DNA from: Micromonospora sp. WMMD1128
GTDB lineage: Bacteria; Actinomycetota; Actinomycetes; Mycobacteriales; Micromonosporaceae
DNA: 64,000 nucleotides
NCBI RefSeq assembly: GCF_027497235.1
Contig: NZ_CP114902.1
Location: 5,544,001-5,608,000 of the forward strand
Direction of reading: 5' to 3'
Position numbers and translations under genes: made by a program. How positions within the stretch are numbered: the first letter of the stretch is position 1; each line of letters begins with the position of its first letter. Below the pieces are notes generated by a model. That model was not told the DNA's origin and ran no database searches. It saw only the letters and a list, made by a program, of their open reading frames with translations. Below, one piece after another: positions 45,431 through 54,776 of the stretch.

Positions 45431-46465
45431 TCATGACGGGCCGGCGGGTCGGACGGGTACGGGCGGGAGCGGGCCGCTGACCTCGCGTCGGGGCTCGGGC
45501 AGCCGCAGCGTGGAGACCGCCAGGCGGGACACCCGCCGACCGTCGAGCGCCAGCACCCGCAGCAGAAAGCCCTCCGGATCGGTGACGTCCGATCCGCCCG
45601 TCGGGTCGACCGCCACCGGCACCTCGTCGCCGGTCACCGGCAGCCGGCCCAGCGCGGCCATCACGTACCCGCCGACCGTCTCGTACGGGCCGGCGGGCAG
45701 CGGCACGCCGGTGCGCTCGGCGAAGTCGACCAGGTTGAGCCGGCCGTCGACCACGGCGGGCAGACCCGCGGGCTCCGTCCCGGGCGGGGCGTGACCCTCG
45801 TCGTAGATCTCCCCGACCAACTCCTCGACCAGGTCCTCGCAGGTGACGATGCCGGCGGTGCCGCCGTACTCGTCGACCACCACGGCCAGGTGGTGCCCCT
45901 CCCGGCGCATCTCGGTGAGCGCGGCGAGCACCCGTTTGCTGCCCGGCAGCCGTTTCACCTCGCGGATCAGCTCACCGACGGCGACCGTGCCGGCCGGCTC
46001 CGGGTGCAGCAACACGTCCCGCAGGTGCACCAGGCCGATGACATCGTCAGGGGTGCCGTCCACCACCGGGTAGCGGGTGTGCGGGTCGTCCCGGACCAGC
46101 CGCTGCGCCTGCGCCATGGAGTGCCCGGCGGAGAGGAAGACGACCTCGGTGCGAGGCACCATCACCTCGCGTACCAGCCGCGCGCCGGCCGCCAGCACCT
46201 CGTCGATGATCCGCCGCTCGTCCGGGTCGAGCACGGTGTTCGCCGCGACCAGGTCGCGCAGCTCGGCCTCGCTGATCCGTTCCCGCCCGGCGGTCGGACT
46301 CGCCCCGAGCAGGCCGGTGACCAGGCGGGTGGCGCCGTCGGCGGCCCGCACCACCAGGCGGGCCACGGCCCGGGCCAGCGGACCGGGTTCGCGTCGGGGC
46401 CGCCCCGGCGGTCGTCGCCGGGGCCCGGGACCACCCGCTTCCCGCATGACAAGCATGGTAGACAT
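45431..46465 (-). CDS. CBS-domain protein with CorC/HlyC C-terminal domain
   Basis: 344 residues. The CBS pair starts VREVMVPRTEVVFLSAG and includes DDVIGLVHLRDVLLH and HHLAVVVDEYGGTAGIVT; the CorC/HlyC transporter-associated domain ends the protein. It has no DUF21 membrane domain, unlike HlyC-type homologues of about 430 residues, so it is soluble or peripheral. An N-terminal ~40-residue basic stretch precedes the fold. Start uncertain between ATGs at 46447, 46456 and 46465. Confidence 0.82.
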   Translation of the reverse strand: MSTMLVMREAGGPGPRRRPPGRPRREPGPLARAVARLVVRAADGATRLVTGLLGASPTAGRERISEAELRDLVAANTVLDPDERRIIDEVLAAGARLVREVMVPRTEVVFLSAGHSMAQAQRLVRDDPHTRYPVVDGTPDDVIGLVHLRDVLLHPEPAGTVAVGELIREVKRLPGSKRVLAALTEMRREGHHLAVVVDEYGGTAGIVTCEDLVEELVGEIYDEGHAPPGTEPAGLPAVVDGRLNLVDFAERTGVPLPAGPYETVGGYVMAALGRLPVTGDEVPVAVDPTGGSDVTDPEGFLLRVLALDGRRVSRLAVSTLRLPEPRREVSGPLPPVPVRPAGPS

Positions 46466-46621
46466 CGACCGCCGACGACCCGCCCCGATGTTCGGATCTG
46501 TTCGGCCCTGATGGTTTGTGGTGGAATGAAGTGACGCGCACTCGACCGCCGTCCCAGGCGTCCCGGCCGTAGGGTGATCACGGACGGCCGACACGGACGC
46601 GGCCAGGCAGGAGGACCCGAC

Positions 46622-47608
46622 GTGAAACTGCTCGTCACCGGCGGCGCCGGCTACATCGGCAGCGTGGTGACCCGGATGCTGCTCGACCACGGCCACCAGG
46701 TGACGGTGCTGGACGACCTGCGCACCGGCCACCGCGAGGCGCTCGCCCCCGAGGCGACCCACGTCGACCTGCCCGTGCACGAGGCCGCCCGGGTGCTCAC
46801 CCCCGACGCCGGGTTCGACGGCGTGCTCCACTTCGCCGCCCTGATCGCCGCCGGTGAGTCGATGATCCACCCGGAGCTCTACTGGGACACCAACACCGTC
46901 GGCTCGCTCGCCCTGCTCGACGCGGTCCGCGCCGCCCGGGTCCCGCGGATGGTCTTCTCCTCCACCGCCGCCGTCTACGGCAACCCCACCGAGCTGCCCA
47001 TCCCGGAAACCGCTGTCAAAGCCCCCACCAACACCTACGGGGCGACGAAGCTGGCCGTCGACATGGCGCTCACCTCCGAGGCGATCGCGCACGAGCTGGG
47101 TGCCGTCTCGCTGCGCTACTTCAACGTCGCCGGGGCCTACCTGCGCGACGGGCAGGCCATCGGCGAACGGCACGACCCGGAGACGCACCTCATCCCGATC
47201 GCGCTCGACGTGGCCGCCGGCCGGCGCGAGAAGCTCCAACTCTTCGGCGACGACTACCCCACCGTCGACGGCACCTGCGTCCGCGACTACATCCACGTCG
47301 AGGACCTGGCCCGCGCCCACCTGCTCGCGCTCGACGCGGCCACGCCGGGCCGCCACCGGATCTACAACCTGGGCAACGGCAACGGCTTCACCAACCGCCA
47401 GGTCGTCGACGTGGTCCGCGAGATCACCGGGCACCCGCTGCCGGTCGAGGTGGCGCCGCGCCGCGAGGGCGACCCCGCCGAACTGGTCGCCTCGTCCGCG
47501 CTGGCCCGCGACGAGCTGGGCTGGGTGCCGGCGAAGCCGACCCTCCAGGACATGGTCGGCGACGCCTGGGCGTTCTACCGCGAACACATCGCGGGCGCAC
47601 GCCCATGA
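46622..47608 (+). CDS. galE: UDP-glucose 4-epimerase
   Basis: 328 residues. The Rossmann motif GGAGYIG is at 7-13, and Tyr139/Lys143 in NTYGATK are the catalytic pair. The substrate-region segments SLRYFNVAGAYLRDGQAIGE and VRDYIHVEDLARAHL are present. It interconverts UDP-galactose and UDP-glucose. GTG start. Its stop overlaps the galK ATG. Confidence 0.96.
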   Translation: MKLLVTGGAGYIGSVVTRMLLDHGHQVTVLDDLRTGHREALAPEATHVDLPVHEAARVLTPDAGFDGVLHFAALIAAGESMIHPELYWDTNTVGSLALLDAVRAARVPRMVFSSTAAVYGNPTELPIPETAVKAPTNTYGATKLAVDMALTSEAIAHELGAVSLRYFNVAGAYLRDGQAIGERHDPETHLIPIALDVAAGRREKLQLFGDDYPTVDGTCVRDYIHVEDLARAHLLALDAATPGRHRIYNLGNGNGFTNRQVVDVVREITGHPLPVEVAPRREGDPAELVASSALARDELGWVPAKPTLQDMVGDAWAFYREHIAGARP

Positions 47609-48762
47609 GCGGCGACGTCGCCGTCCGCGCCACCGCCGGCTTCCGGCAGCGGTACGCCAGCGAGCCGGCCGGCCGCTGGGCGGCTCCCGGGCGGGTCAAC
47701 CTGATCGGCGAGCACACCGACTACAACGACGGCTTCGTACTGCCCTTCGCGCTTCCGCTGCGTACCGTCGTCGCCGCGGCACCCGGCCCGGACGGGCGCT
47801 GGACGGTCTGGTCGGAGCTGGACGACGAGCCGGTGGAGTTCGACGCCGAGGCGGCCGACGAGCCCGGCCGGGTCGAGGGCTGGGCCGCCTACGTGGCCGG
47901 CGTGGTCTGGGCGCTGCGCGCCGCCGGCCTCGACGTACCGGGCGCGCGGCTCGCCGTCGCCTCCGACGTTCCGGTCGGCTCCGGGCTCTCCTCGTCGGCC
48001 GCCATCGAGTCGGCGGTGCTGGCCGCCCTGGTCGACCTCGGCGGGCTGGACCTGCCCGCCGAGCGGTGGCCCCGGCTCGCCCAGCGCGCCGAGAACGACT
48101 ACGTCGGCGCGCCGACCGGGATCATGGACCAGTCCGCGGTCATCCGGGGCCGGGAGGGGCACGCCCTCTTCCTCGACTGCCGCACCGAGGAGATCGAGCA
48201 GATCCCGTTCGACCTGGACGCCGCCGGGCTGGCCGTGCTTGTCGTCGACTCGCGCGCGCCGCACCGGCACGCCGACGGGGAGTACGCCGCCCGGCGGAAG
48301 AGCTGCGAACGAGCCGCCGCGACACTCGGAGTGGCCGCCCTGCGCGACGTGCCCACCGCCGACCTCGACGCGGCGCTGGCCCGCCTCGACGACGACGAGA
48401 CCCGTCGCCGGGTCCGGCACGTGGTCACCGAGAACCAGCGGGTGCTCGACACCGTCGCGTTGCTCCGCGCCGACCGGGTCCGCGAGGCCGGGCCGCTGCT
48501 GACCGCCTCCCACGCTTCGATGCGCGACGACTTCGAGATCACCGTCCCGGAGATCGACGTCGCGGTCGAGGCGGCGCTGCACGCCGGGGCGTACGGCGCG
48601 CGGATGACCGGCGGCGGTTTCGGCGGCTGCGTGCTCGCCCTGGTCGACGCGGACGCCGCCGACACGGTGGCCACCGCCGTCCGGACCGCGTACGCCGAGC
48701 GCGGCTTCCCCGCCCCCGGCACCCTGACCGTCCTCCCCGCCGGCGGCGTCACCCGGTTGTAA
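47605..48762 (+). CDS. galK: Galactokinase
   Basis: 385-residue GHMP kinase that phosphorylates galactose at C1 in the Leloir pathway. The signature GRVNLIGEHTDYNDG is at about 29-43, the ATP-binding loop is GSGLSSSAA (about residue 130), and the late GHMP loop is RMTGGGFGGCV. ATG overlaps galE. The TAA stop is immediately followed by the dispersed hairpin. Confidence 0.96.
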   Translation: MSGDVAVRATAGFRQRYASEPAGRWAAPGRVNLIGEHTDYNDGFVLPFALPLRTVVAAAPGPDGRWTVWSELDDEPVEFDAEAADEPGRVEGWAAYVAGVVWALRAAGLDVPGARLAVASDVPVGSGLSSSAAIESAVLAALVDLGGLDLPAERWPRLAQRAENDYVGAPTGIMDQSAVIRGREGHALFLDCRTEEIEQIPFDLDAAGLAVLVVDSRAPHRHADGEYAARRKSCERAAATLGVAALRDVPTADLDAALARLDDDETRRRVRHVVTENQRVLDTVALLRADRVREAGPLLTASHASMRDDFEITVPEIDVAVEAALHAGAYGARMTGGGFGGCVLALVDADAADTVATAVRTAYAERGFPAPGTLTVLPAGGVTRL

Positions 48763-48808
48763 GGCGGGGGCCCTTCTTAACACCCGTGTGTTAAGAAGGG
48801 CCCCCGCC
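48763..48808. terminator. 21-bp perfect hairpin after galK
   Basis: Arms 48763-48783 and 48788-48808 pair perfectly with a 4-base loop, immediately behind the galK TAA and followed by a short A-rich run. It serves as a terminator for galEK and for convergent cysN. Its sequence belongs to the GTTAAG-GGGCCCC family seen elsewhere in the window. Confidence 0.85.
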
Positions 48809-48820
48809 TATCAAAAAACC

Positions 48821-50125
48821 TCAGCCGCCTTCGACGATCATGCCGGCGGCGACGGTGCGGTTGGTGGTTTCGTCGATGATGATGAAGCCGCCGGTGGTGC
48901 GGTTGCGGCGGTATTCGTCGGCGAGTAACGGAACGGTGGTGCGGAGTCGGATCCGGCCGATTTCGTTGAGTTTCAGGTCGGTGGCGGTTTCGTCGCGGTG
49001 CAGGGAGTTGATGTCGAGGCGGTAGTGCAGGTCGCGGACGATCGCCCGTGCGGTGCGGGTGGTGTGTTTGATGGCGTATCTGCCGCCGACGTGGAGGGGG
49101 CGGGTTTCGTCCATCCAGCAGATCATCGCTTCGATGTCCTGGGCGACCATGGGGGCGTTGTTGGGTCGGCAGATCATGTCGCCGCGGGAGATGTCGATCT
49201 CGTCGGTGAGGCGGACGGTGACTGACATCGGGGGGAACGCCTCGTCGACGGGGCCGTCGGCGGTTTCGACGGCGGTGATGCGGCTGGTGAACCCGGACGG
49301 CAGGACCATCACCTCGTCGCCGGGTTTGAGGACGCCGGAGGCGACCTGACCGGCGTAGCCGCGGTAGTCGGTGACGGTGGTGGACTGCGGGCGGATCACG
49401 TACTGCACCGGGAAGCGGACGTCGACGAGGTTGCGGTCGGAGGCGATGTGGACGTGTTCCAGGTGGTGCAGCAGCGACGGCCCTTCGTACCAGGGCATGT
49501 TGTCGGAGCGGGTGGCGACGTTGTCGCCTTGCAGCGCCGACACCGGGATCACCGCGAGGTCGGGGGCGTCGAGTTTCGCGGCGAACGCGGTGAACTCGTC
49601 GGCGATCCGCTCGAACACCTCCTGCGACCAGTCGACCAGGTCCATCTTGTTGACACACAACACCAGGTGCGGCACCCGCAACAGCGAGCACAGGAACGCA
49701 TGCCGCCGGGACTGCTCCACCAGACCCTTACGGGCGTCCACCAGGATCAACGCCAAATCCGCCGTCGACGCCCCGGTCACCATGTTCCGCGTGTACTGAA
49801 TATGCCCCGGCGTGTCGGCGATGATGAACTTCCGCCGCGGCGTGGCGAAGTACCGGTACGCCACATCGATCGTGATGCCCTGCTCCCGCTCCGCCCGCAA
49901 GCCGTCGGTCAGCAACGCCAAATTCGTGTACTCGTCGCCCCGCGCCGCGCTGACCGCCTCCACCGCCGCCAACTGGTCACTGAACAACGACTTCGTGTCA
50001 TACAACAACCGACCGATCAACGTCGACTTACCATCATCGACGCTCCCGGCGGTCGCGAACCGCAGCAGGTCCATCGGCCGCGCGGCGGTCTCACCGTCGG
50101 CCGGGGCCAGGGTGTCGACGCTCAT
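48821..50125 (-). CDS. cysN: Sulfate adenylyltransferase subunit 1 (GTPase)
   Basis: 434-residue EF-Tu-like GTPase that drives ATP sulfurylase. G1 GSVDDGKST is at about 28-36, then DTPGHIQYTRN (G3) and CVNKMDL (G4), followed by beta-barrel domains. It has no fused APS kinase (CysC). It is linked to cysD by a one-base TGATG overlap. The usual reduction genes (cysH, cysC) are not in this window. Confidence 0.97.
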   Translation of the reverse strand: MSVDTLAPADGETAARPMDLLRFATAGSVDDGKSTLIGRLLYDTKSLFSDQLAAVEAVSAARGDEYTNLALLTDGLRAEREQGITIDVAYRYFATPRRKFIIADTPGHIQYTRNMVTGASTADLALILVDARKGLVEQSRRHAFLCSLLRVPHLVLCVNKMDLVDWSQEVFERIADEFTAFAAKLDAPDLAVIPVSALQGDNVATRSDNMPWYEGPSLLHHLEHVHIASDRNLVDVRFPVQYVIRPQSTTVTDYRGYAGQVASGVLKPGDEVMVLPSGFTSRITAVETADGPVDEAFPPMSVTVRLTDEIDISRGDMICRPNNAPMVAQDIEAMICWMDETRPLHVGGRYAIKHTTRTARAIVRDLHYRLDINSLHRDETATDLKLNEIGRIRLRTTVPLLADEYRRNRTTGGFIIIDETTNRTVAAGMIVEGG

Positions 50126-51036
50126 CAGAAGTAGCCCTCTCGCTTGCGGTCCTCCATGGCGGCCTCACTGACCCGATCATCACCCCGGGTCGCACCCCGC
50201 TCGGTGATCCGCGTCGCGGCCACCTCCTCGATCACCTTCTCCACCGTGTCCGCGTCCGAGCGGACCGCCGCCGTGCAGGACGCGTCACCCACCGTCCGGT
50301 ACCGCACCTGGGCGGTGAACGGCTGCTCACCGGCGCGGGCCCGGAAAAACTCGTTCACCGCGTAGAACATCCCATCCCGCTCGATGACCTCCCGCTCATG
50401 CGCGAAGTAGATCGACGGCAGCGGAATCCCCTCCCGGGCGATGTAGTGCCAGACGTCCAACTCCGTCCAGTTGGACAACGGGAACACCCGAATCGACTCA
50501 CCCGGATGATGCCGCCCGTTGTACAACGACCACAACTCCGGACGCTGGTTCTTCGGATCCCACTGCCCGAACTCATCCCGGAAACTGAACACCCGCTCCT
50601 TCGCCCGCGCCTTCTCCTCATCCCGCCGGGCGCCACCGAAGAGCGCGTCGAACCGATGCTTCTCCACCGCGTCCAACAACACCGGCGTCTGGATCCGGTT
50701 CCGCGTACCGTCCGCCGCCTCACGGACCAGGCCCTTGGTCAACGCCTCCGGCACACTCGCCACGATCAACTGCAACCCCAACTCGGCCACCCGCTGGTCC
50801 CGGTAGTCGAGCACCTCGGGGAAGTTGTGCCCCGTGTCCACGTGCATCACCGGGAACGGGATGTTGGCCGGGGCGAACGCCTTCTGGGCCAACCGCAACA
50901 TCACGATCGAGTCCTTACCACCGGAGAACAGCAACACCGGCCGCTCCATCTCCGCGACCACCTCACGCATCACGAAGATGCTCTCCGCCTCCAACTCGTC
51001 GAGCTGCGACACCTGGTACGCGGCGGGGGCCGTCAT
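50125..51036 (-). CDS. cysD: Sulfate adenylyltransferase subunit 2
   Basis: 303 residues, the catalytic ATP pyrophosphatase half of ATP sulfurylase: sulfate plus ATP to adenosine-5'-phosphosulfate. The PP-loop is LLFSGGKDSIVML (about 34-46). ALFGGARRDEEKARAKERVFSFRDE is the sulfate-site region. Translationally coupled to cysN. It follows cysQ by 80 bases on the same strand. Confidence 0.97.
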   Translation of the reverse strand: MTAPAAYQVSQLDELEAESIFVMREVVAEMERPVLLFSGGKDSIVMLRLAQKAFAPANIPFPVMHVDTGHNFPEVLDYRDQRVAELGLQLIVASVPEALTKGLVREAADGTRNRIQTPVLLDAVEKHRFDALFGGARRDEEKARAKERVFSFRDEFGQWDPKNQRPELWSLYNGRHHPGESIRVFPLSNWTELDVWHYIAREGIPLPSIYFAHEREVIERDGMFYAVNEFFRARAGEQPFTAQVRYRTVGDASCTAAVRSDADTVEKVIEEVAATRITERGATRGDDRVSEAAMEDRKREGYF

Positions 51037-51116
51037 GACACGAACTCGATTCGCTCGGAACCGTACATCGGGAATCCAGACCTTTCCGGTCGGAGTCGTG
51101 AAGAAGAACGCTCAGG

Positions 51117-51941
51117 TTACCCGGAATGCCGCTGCAACGCTGCAAGCAACCGACTCGCGAGATCCTTGCGGCAGACCAGCAGATCCGGTAGGCGCGGGTC
51201 GGCCTCGTTGTATTTCAGCGCAGAACCGTCGATCCGGGAAGCATGCAGTCCGGTGGCCGTCGCCACAGCGACCGGAGCGGCGGAGTCCCACTCGTACTGG
51301 CCGCCCGCGTGGATGTACGCGTCGACCTCACCGGTGACCACGGCGGCGATCTTCGCGCCCGCCGAGCCCATCGGAACCAGATGAGCGCCGACGTCCTCTG
51401 CCAGATCGGTCAGGAAAACCGGCGGACGGCTACGACTGGCCGCCAACCGGATGGTCCGCACGCCGCCCGCCGACCTCGACTCCACGGGCATCGGCGGGTA
51501 CGCAGGCGGGTAGTCCGTGCCCACCACCCGGTGCTGCGCCGGCAGGCCCACCGCGCCCGCCACCAGGCCGTGCGGCGTGGGCGCCCGCCGCGACCAGAGC
51601 GCCACGTGCACCGCCCAGTCCGCGCGCCCCTCCTCGGCGTACTCCCGGGTGCCGTCCAACGGATCGACGATCCACACCCGGTCCGCGGCCAGTCGGGCCG
51701 CCGCCTCGCCGCCCGCCCCGGCCACCCGCGAGCCCGCGTCCTCCTCCGACAGCACCGCGTCCGCCGGGCGCCACTTCGCCAACTCGGTCCGGATCAGGTC
51801 GTGCGAGACCTTGTCCCCGGCCGATCGCAACGCCTCCGCGTCCCCGAAGCCCACCTCCGCGCGCAGGTCCACCAACGCCTGCCCGGCCCGCGACGCCAGC
51901 CAGCGGGCGAACGCGCCGTCGATCACCGGAGGACTGCCCAT
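51117..51941 (-). CDS. cysQ: 3'(2'),5'-bisphosphate nucleotidase (CysQ-like)
   Basis: 274 residues of the inositol-monophosphatase fold. The metal-binding motif WIVDPLDGTREY and the second, GGQYEWDSAAPVAVA, mark the family. In sulfate assimilation it removes 3'-phosphoadenosine-5'-phosphate. The gene lies directly before cysD and cysN, which supports the cysQ identity over a plain inositol monophosphatase. Confidence 0.9.
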   Translation of the reverse strand: MGSPPVIDGAFARWLASRAGQALVDLRAEVGFGDAEALRSAGDKVSHDLIRTELAKWRPADAVLSEEDAGSRVAGAGGEAAARLAADRVWIVDPLDGTREYAEEGRADWAVHVALWSRRAPTPHGLVAGAVGLPAQHRVVGTDYPPAYPPMPVESRSAGGVRTIRLAASRSRPPVFLTDLAEDVGAHLVPMGSAGAKIAAVVTGEVDAYIHAGGQYEWDSAAPVAVATATGLHASRIDGSALKYNEADPRLPDLLVCRKDLASRLLAALQRHSG

Positions 51942-52017
51942 GGTGTCACCGCTCCTCTCGCCGGCCTTCGCTCACCTCGCGCAGGCGCAGACTACCGGCC
52001 GGCTCCGGAGACGCCGG

Positions 52018-52608
52018 TCAGGCCCCGTGGTACAGGTTCTGCGTCGGCTCCACACCCTTGGTGACCACCGACTCCACCACGTCCGCCGCGCGATCCACCA
52101 GGAACTCCAGCTCCTTGCGCTCGGCCGAGGAAAAATCCGAGAGTACGAAGTCCGCCGGATCCTGCCGACCCGGCGGCCGCCCGACCCCGAAACGGACCCG
52201 CACGTAGTCCTTCGTGCCGAGGGACTTCGACATCGACCGCAGGCCGTTGTGGCCGCCCTCGCCCCCACCACACTTCACCCGCACCTGCCCGTACGGGATG
52301 TCCAGCTCGTCGTGCACCGCGATCACCCGGCCCGGCGGGATCTTGTGGAACTGGGCCAGGCCGGCGACCGGGCCACCGGAGAGGTTCATGTAGGTAAGCG
52401 GCTTCACCAGCACCAACTTCGGGCCGCCGAACCCCAGCCGCCCCTCGGCGGCCTCGGCCACCGCCCGCCGGTGCCGGCCGAACTTCGCGCCCACCCGGGC
52501 GGCCAACAGGTCGGCCACCATGAACCCGACGTTGTGCCTGTTGTTCGCGTACTCCCGACCGGGGTTTCCCAGGCCGACCACCAGCCACGGCCCCGCCTCG
52601 TCCGTCAC
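52018..52608 (-). CDS. pth: Peptidyl-tRNA hydrolase
   Basis: 196 residues. [19 protein letters not shown] contains the catalytic His and Asn; [11 protein letters not shown] and HDELDIPYG are the other conserved blocks. It releases peptides from stalled peptidyl-tRNA. GTG start. It lies downstream of rplY on the same strand, a common actinobacterial pairing. Confidence 0.97.
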   Translation of the reverse strand: MTDEAGPWLVVGLGNPGREYANNRHNVGFMVADLLAARVGAKFGRHRRAVAEAAEGRLGFGGPKLVLVKPLTYMNLSGGPVAGLAQFHKIPPGRVIAVHDELDIPYGQVRVKCGGGEGGHNGLRSMSKSLGTKDYVRVRFGVGRPPGRQDPADFVLSDFSSAERKELEFLVDRAADVVESVVTKGVEPTQNLYHGA

Positions 52609-52649
52609 CCCGACGCCCCTTCCCGCTCGCTACCCGCCCCGATACGCCG

Positions 52650-52681
52650 ACAGGCGCCCCCGGACCCCCGGGGACGCCTGT
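52650..52681 (-). terminator. Hairpin between rplY and pth
   Basis: An outer 7-bp stem (52650-52656 with 52675-52681) encloses a GC-rich inner stem. It ends the rplY message or weakens read-through into pth. It resembles the hairpin before the ABC-F gene. Confidence 0.6.
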
Positions 52682-52700
52682 CGCACAGCCTGCGGACCGG

Positions 52701-53396
52701 TCAGGCCCCGGTCTTCGCCTCGGCCGGAGCCTCTTCGCCCTCGGCGGCCGGAGCGCCCTCCGGAGCCTCGGCGGTCTCCTCGCCGGCGCCGGCCTCGGCC
52801 TCCTCGGTGGCCTCCTCGACCTCCGGGAGGGTGGCCTCAAGCTGCTCGGCGGTCGGGGCGGCGGTCACCGAGGCGACCGGCAGCTCCGCGTCCACGGCCA
52901 GCTCGACACCGGTCGGCAGCTCGACATCGCCGGCGGTGACCACGGTGCCCGCCTCGGCACCGTCGATCGACGCCTCCAGGTGGTCCGGCACCTTGGTCGC
53001 GTCGGCGGTCACCGACAGGGTGTCGTGGTCGTGCACGATCAGGGTGTCCCGCGCGGCCTCACCGGTCAGCTGGACCGGAACCTCGACGGTGACCTTCTCG
53101 CCCCGGCGGACCAGGAGCAGGTCCACGTGCTCGAAGGAGTCCCGGATCGGGTCACGCTGGATCGCCTTCGGCAACGCCAGCACCTGGGTGCCGTCGCTGA
53201 CCTCGATCGCGAAGAGCTGGTTCGCGCCGCCCTTGCGGATCGCCGCGGCGAACTCCCGCGCCGGCAACGCGATGTGCGTGGGCTTCTCGCCGTGGCCGTA
53301 CAGCACGGCTGGCACCTTGCCGGCCCGGCGGGTACGACGGGCACCACCCTTGCCGAACTCGGTGCGGGGCTCGGCGCTGATCTTTACCTCGGACAC
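52701..53396 (-). CDS. rplY: Ribosomal protein L25, general-stress (CTC) type
   Basis: 231 residues. L25 domain at about 1-95 (EVKISAEPRTEFGKGGARR, then KVPAVLYGHGEKPTHIAL) and the second TL5/CTC domain to about 185, binding 5S rRNA. A Glu/Ala-rich acidic tail of about 45 residues (EEVEEATEEAEAGAGEETAE) follows; such tails are common here but variable in length. GTG start behind AGGAG. Confidence 0.95.
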   Translation of the reverse strand: MSEVKISAEPRTEFGKGGARRTRRAGKVPAVLYGHGEKPTHIALPAREFAAAIRKGGANQLFAIEVSDGTQVLALPKAIQRDPIRDSFEHVDLLLVRRGEKVTVEVPVQLTGEAARDTLIVHDHDTLSVTADATKVPDHLEASIDGAEAGTVVTAGDVELPTGVELAVDAELPVASVTAAPTAEQLEATLPEVEEATEEAEAGAGEETAEAPEGAPAAEGEEAPAEAKTGA

Positions 53397-53679
53397 GGGG
53401 AAACTCCTGATGCTTCGCTGCGGCGGCTTGTCGTCTGGCGGTGCTGGGCGAGGGGCTCGCTGGGGCTCAAGGTCATGAACGACCGCCCGGAGCACCGCGT
53501 CGATGACGGCGCCTCCGCGCGGTGCTATTCAGCAGCCCGCCGGGCACCCTCGCCGTGGCAACCGGACCAGTCTACCCGAGCGGATTCCGGGCTCTCCGGC
53601 AGTCCCCGTATCACCGTCCCGTCCGGCGCGCCGGGCCACGGCCCGGCCGCCGGACGACACCGGCGGCCGAACCCGACGA
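53397..53679. other. Upstream region of rplY, downstream of prs
   Basis: 283 bases between prs and rplY, GC-rich with some internal complementarity (CGGCCGCCGG-type pieces). It should hold the rplY promoter. I see no riboswitch or clear operator. Confidence 0.35.
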
Positions 53680-54660
53680 TCAGCTCAGACCACCGAAGAG
53701 GGTGGTCACCGAACCGTCGTCGAAGACCTCCCGGATCGCCCGGGCCAGCAGCGGGGCGATCGACAGCACAGTCAACTTGTCGAGCTGCTTCTCCGGCGGC
53801 AACGGCAGCGTGTTCGTCACCACGACCTCGCTGATCGGGCTGTTCTTCAACCGCTCGGTCGCCGGATCCGACAACAACGCGTGGGTCGACGCGACCACGA
53901 TCTCCGCCGCCCCCGACTCCTTCAGGATGTCGGCCGCCTTGGAGATCGTGCCACCGGTGTCGATCATGTCGTCCACGATCAGGCACACCCGGCCCTCGAC
54001 CTCACCGACCACGCGGTTCGCCACCACCTGGTTCGGCTTCATCGGGTCACGCGTCTTGTGGATGAACGCCAACGGGCAGCCACCCAGCCGGTCCGTCCAA
54101 CGCTCGGCCACCCGCACCCGACCCGAGTCCGGCGCCACCACCGTCATCGGCCGACCCGCATAGCGGTGCTCGACGTACTCGGCCAGGATGTCCATCGCGA
54201 ACAGGTGGTCCACCGGCCCGTCGAAGAAGCCCTGGATCTGCGCGGTGTGCAGGTCGACGGTGAGGATCCGGTTCGCGCCCGCGGTCTTCAACAGGTCGGC
54301 CACCAACCGCGCCGAGATCGGCTCCCGGCCGCGATGCTTCTTGTCCTGCCGGGAGTACGGGTAGAACGGCAACACCACGGTGATCCGCTTGGCCGAACCA
54401 CGCTTCAGCGCGTCGACCATGATCAGGGTCTCCATGACCCAGGTGTTCACCCCGTGCGTCACGGACTGCACCACGAAGGCGTCCGACCCACGCACCGAGT
54501 CCTTGAACCGTACGAAGATCTCACCGTTGGCGAACTCGTACGCGTCGGTGGGCGTCGGCGCGACGCCGAGCACCTCACCGATCTCCTTGGCCAGCTCCGG
54601 AAAACCCCTCCCGGAAAAGAGCATCAGGCTCTTGCGGTTCTCGGCGACGATGCTGCCCAT
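53680..54660 (-). CDS. prs: Ribose-phosphate pyrophosphokinase
   Basis: 326 residues. PRPP synthase for nucleotide, histidine and tryptophan synthesis. Motifs: TVDLHTAQIQGFFDG (metal/ATP), VVAPDSGRVRVAERW and the PRPP loop CLIVDDMIDTGGTI. ATG start. It follows glmU by 116 bases on the same strand. Confidence 0.97.
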   Translation of the reverse strand: MGSIVAENRKSLMLFSGRGFPELAKEIGEVLGVAPTPTDAYEFANGEIFVRFKDSVRGSDAFVVQSVTHGVNTWVMETLIMVDALKRGSAKRITVVLPFYPYSRQDKKHRGREPISARLVADLLKTAGANRILTVDLHTAQIQGFFDGPVDHLFAMDILAEYVEHRYAGRPMTVVAPDSGRVRVAERWTDRLGGCPLAFIHKTRDPMKPNQVVANRVVGEVEGRVCLIVDDMIDTGGTISKAADILKESGAAEIVVASTHALLSDPATERLKNSPISEVVVTNTLPLPPEKQLDKLTVLSIAPLLARAIREVFDDGSVTTLFGGLS

Positions 54661-54776
54661 GGGCCCGTCTGCTCCCGTGTGTCGGTGGTGCCCGGCGGCG
54701 GTGGAGCCGGGGACTGTTCGGTTGCAGTATCCCCCGGGTTCACCGGTCCACCCACGGCCCGGCCGTCCCCGTGGAT

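Noticed and set aside
53397..53495. N-terminal extension of rplY
   Set aside because: An in-frame upstream start exists, but AGGAG stands just before the GTG at 53396 and L25 begins at SEVKI.
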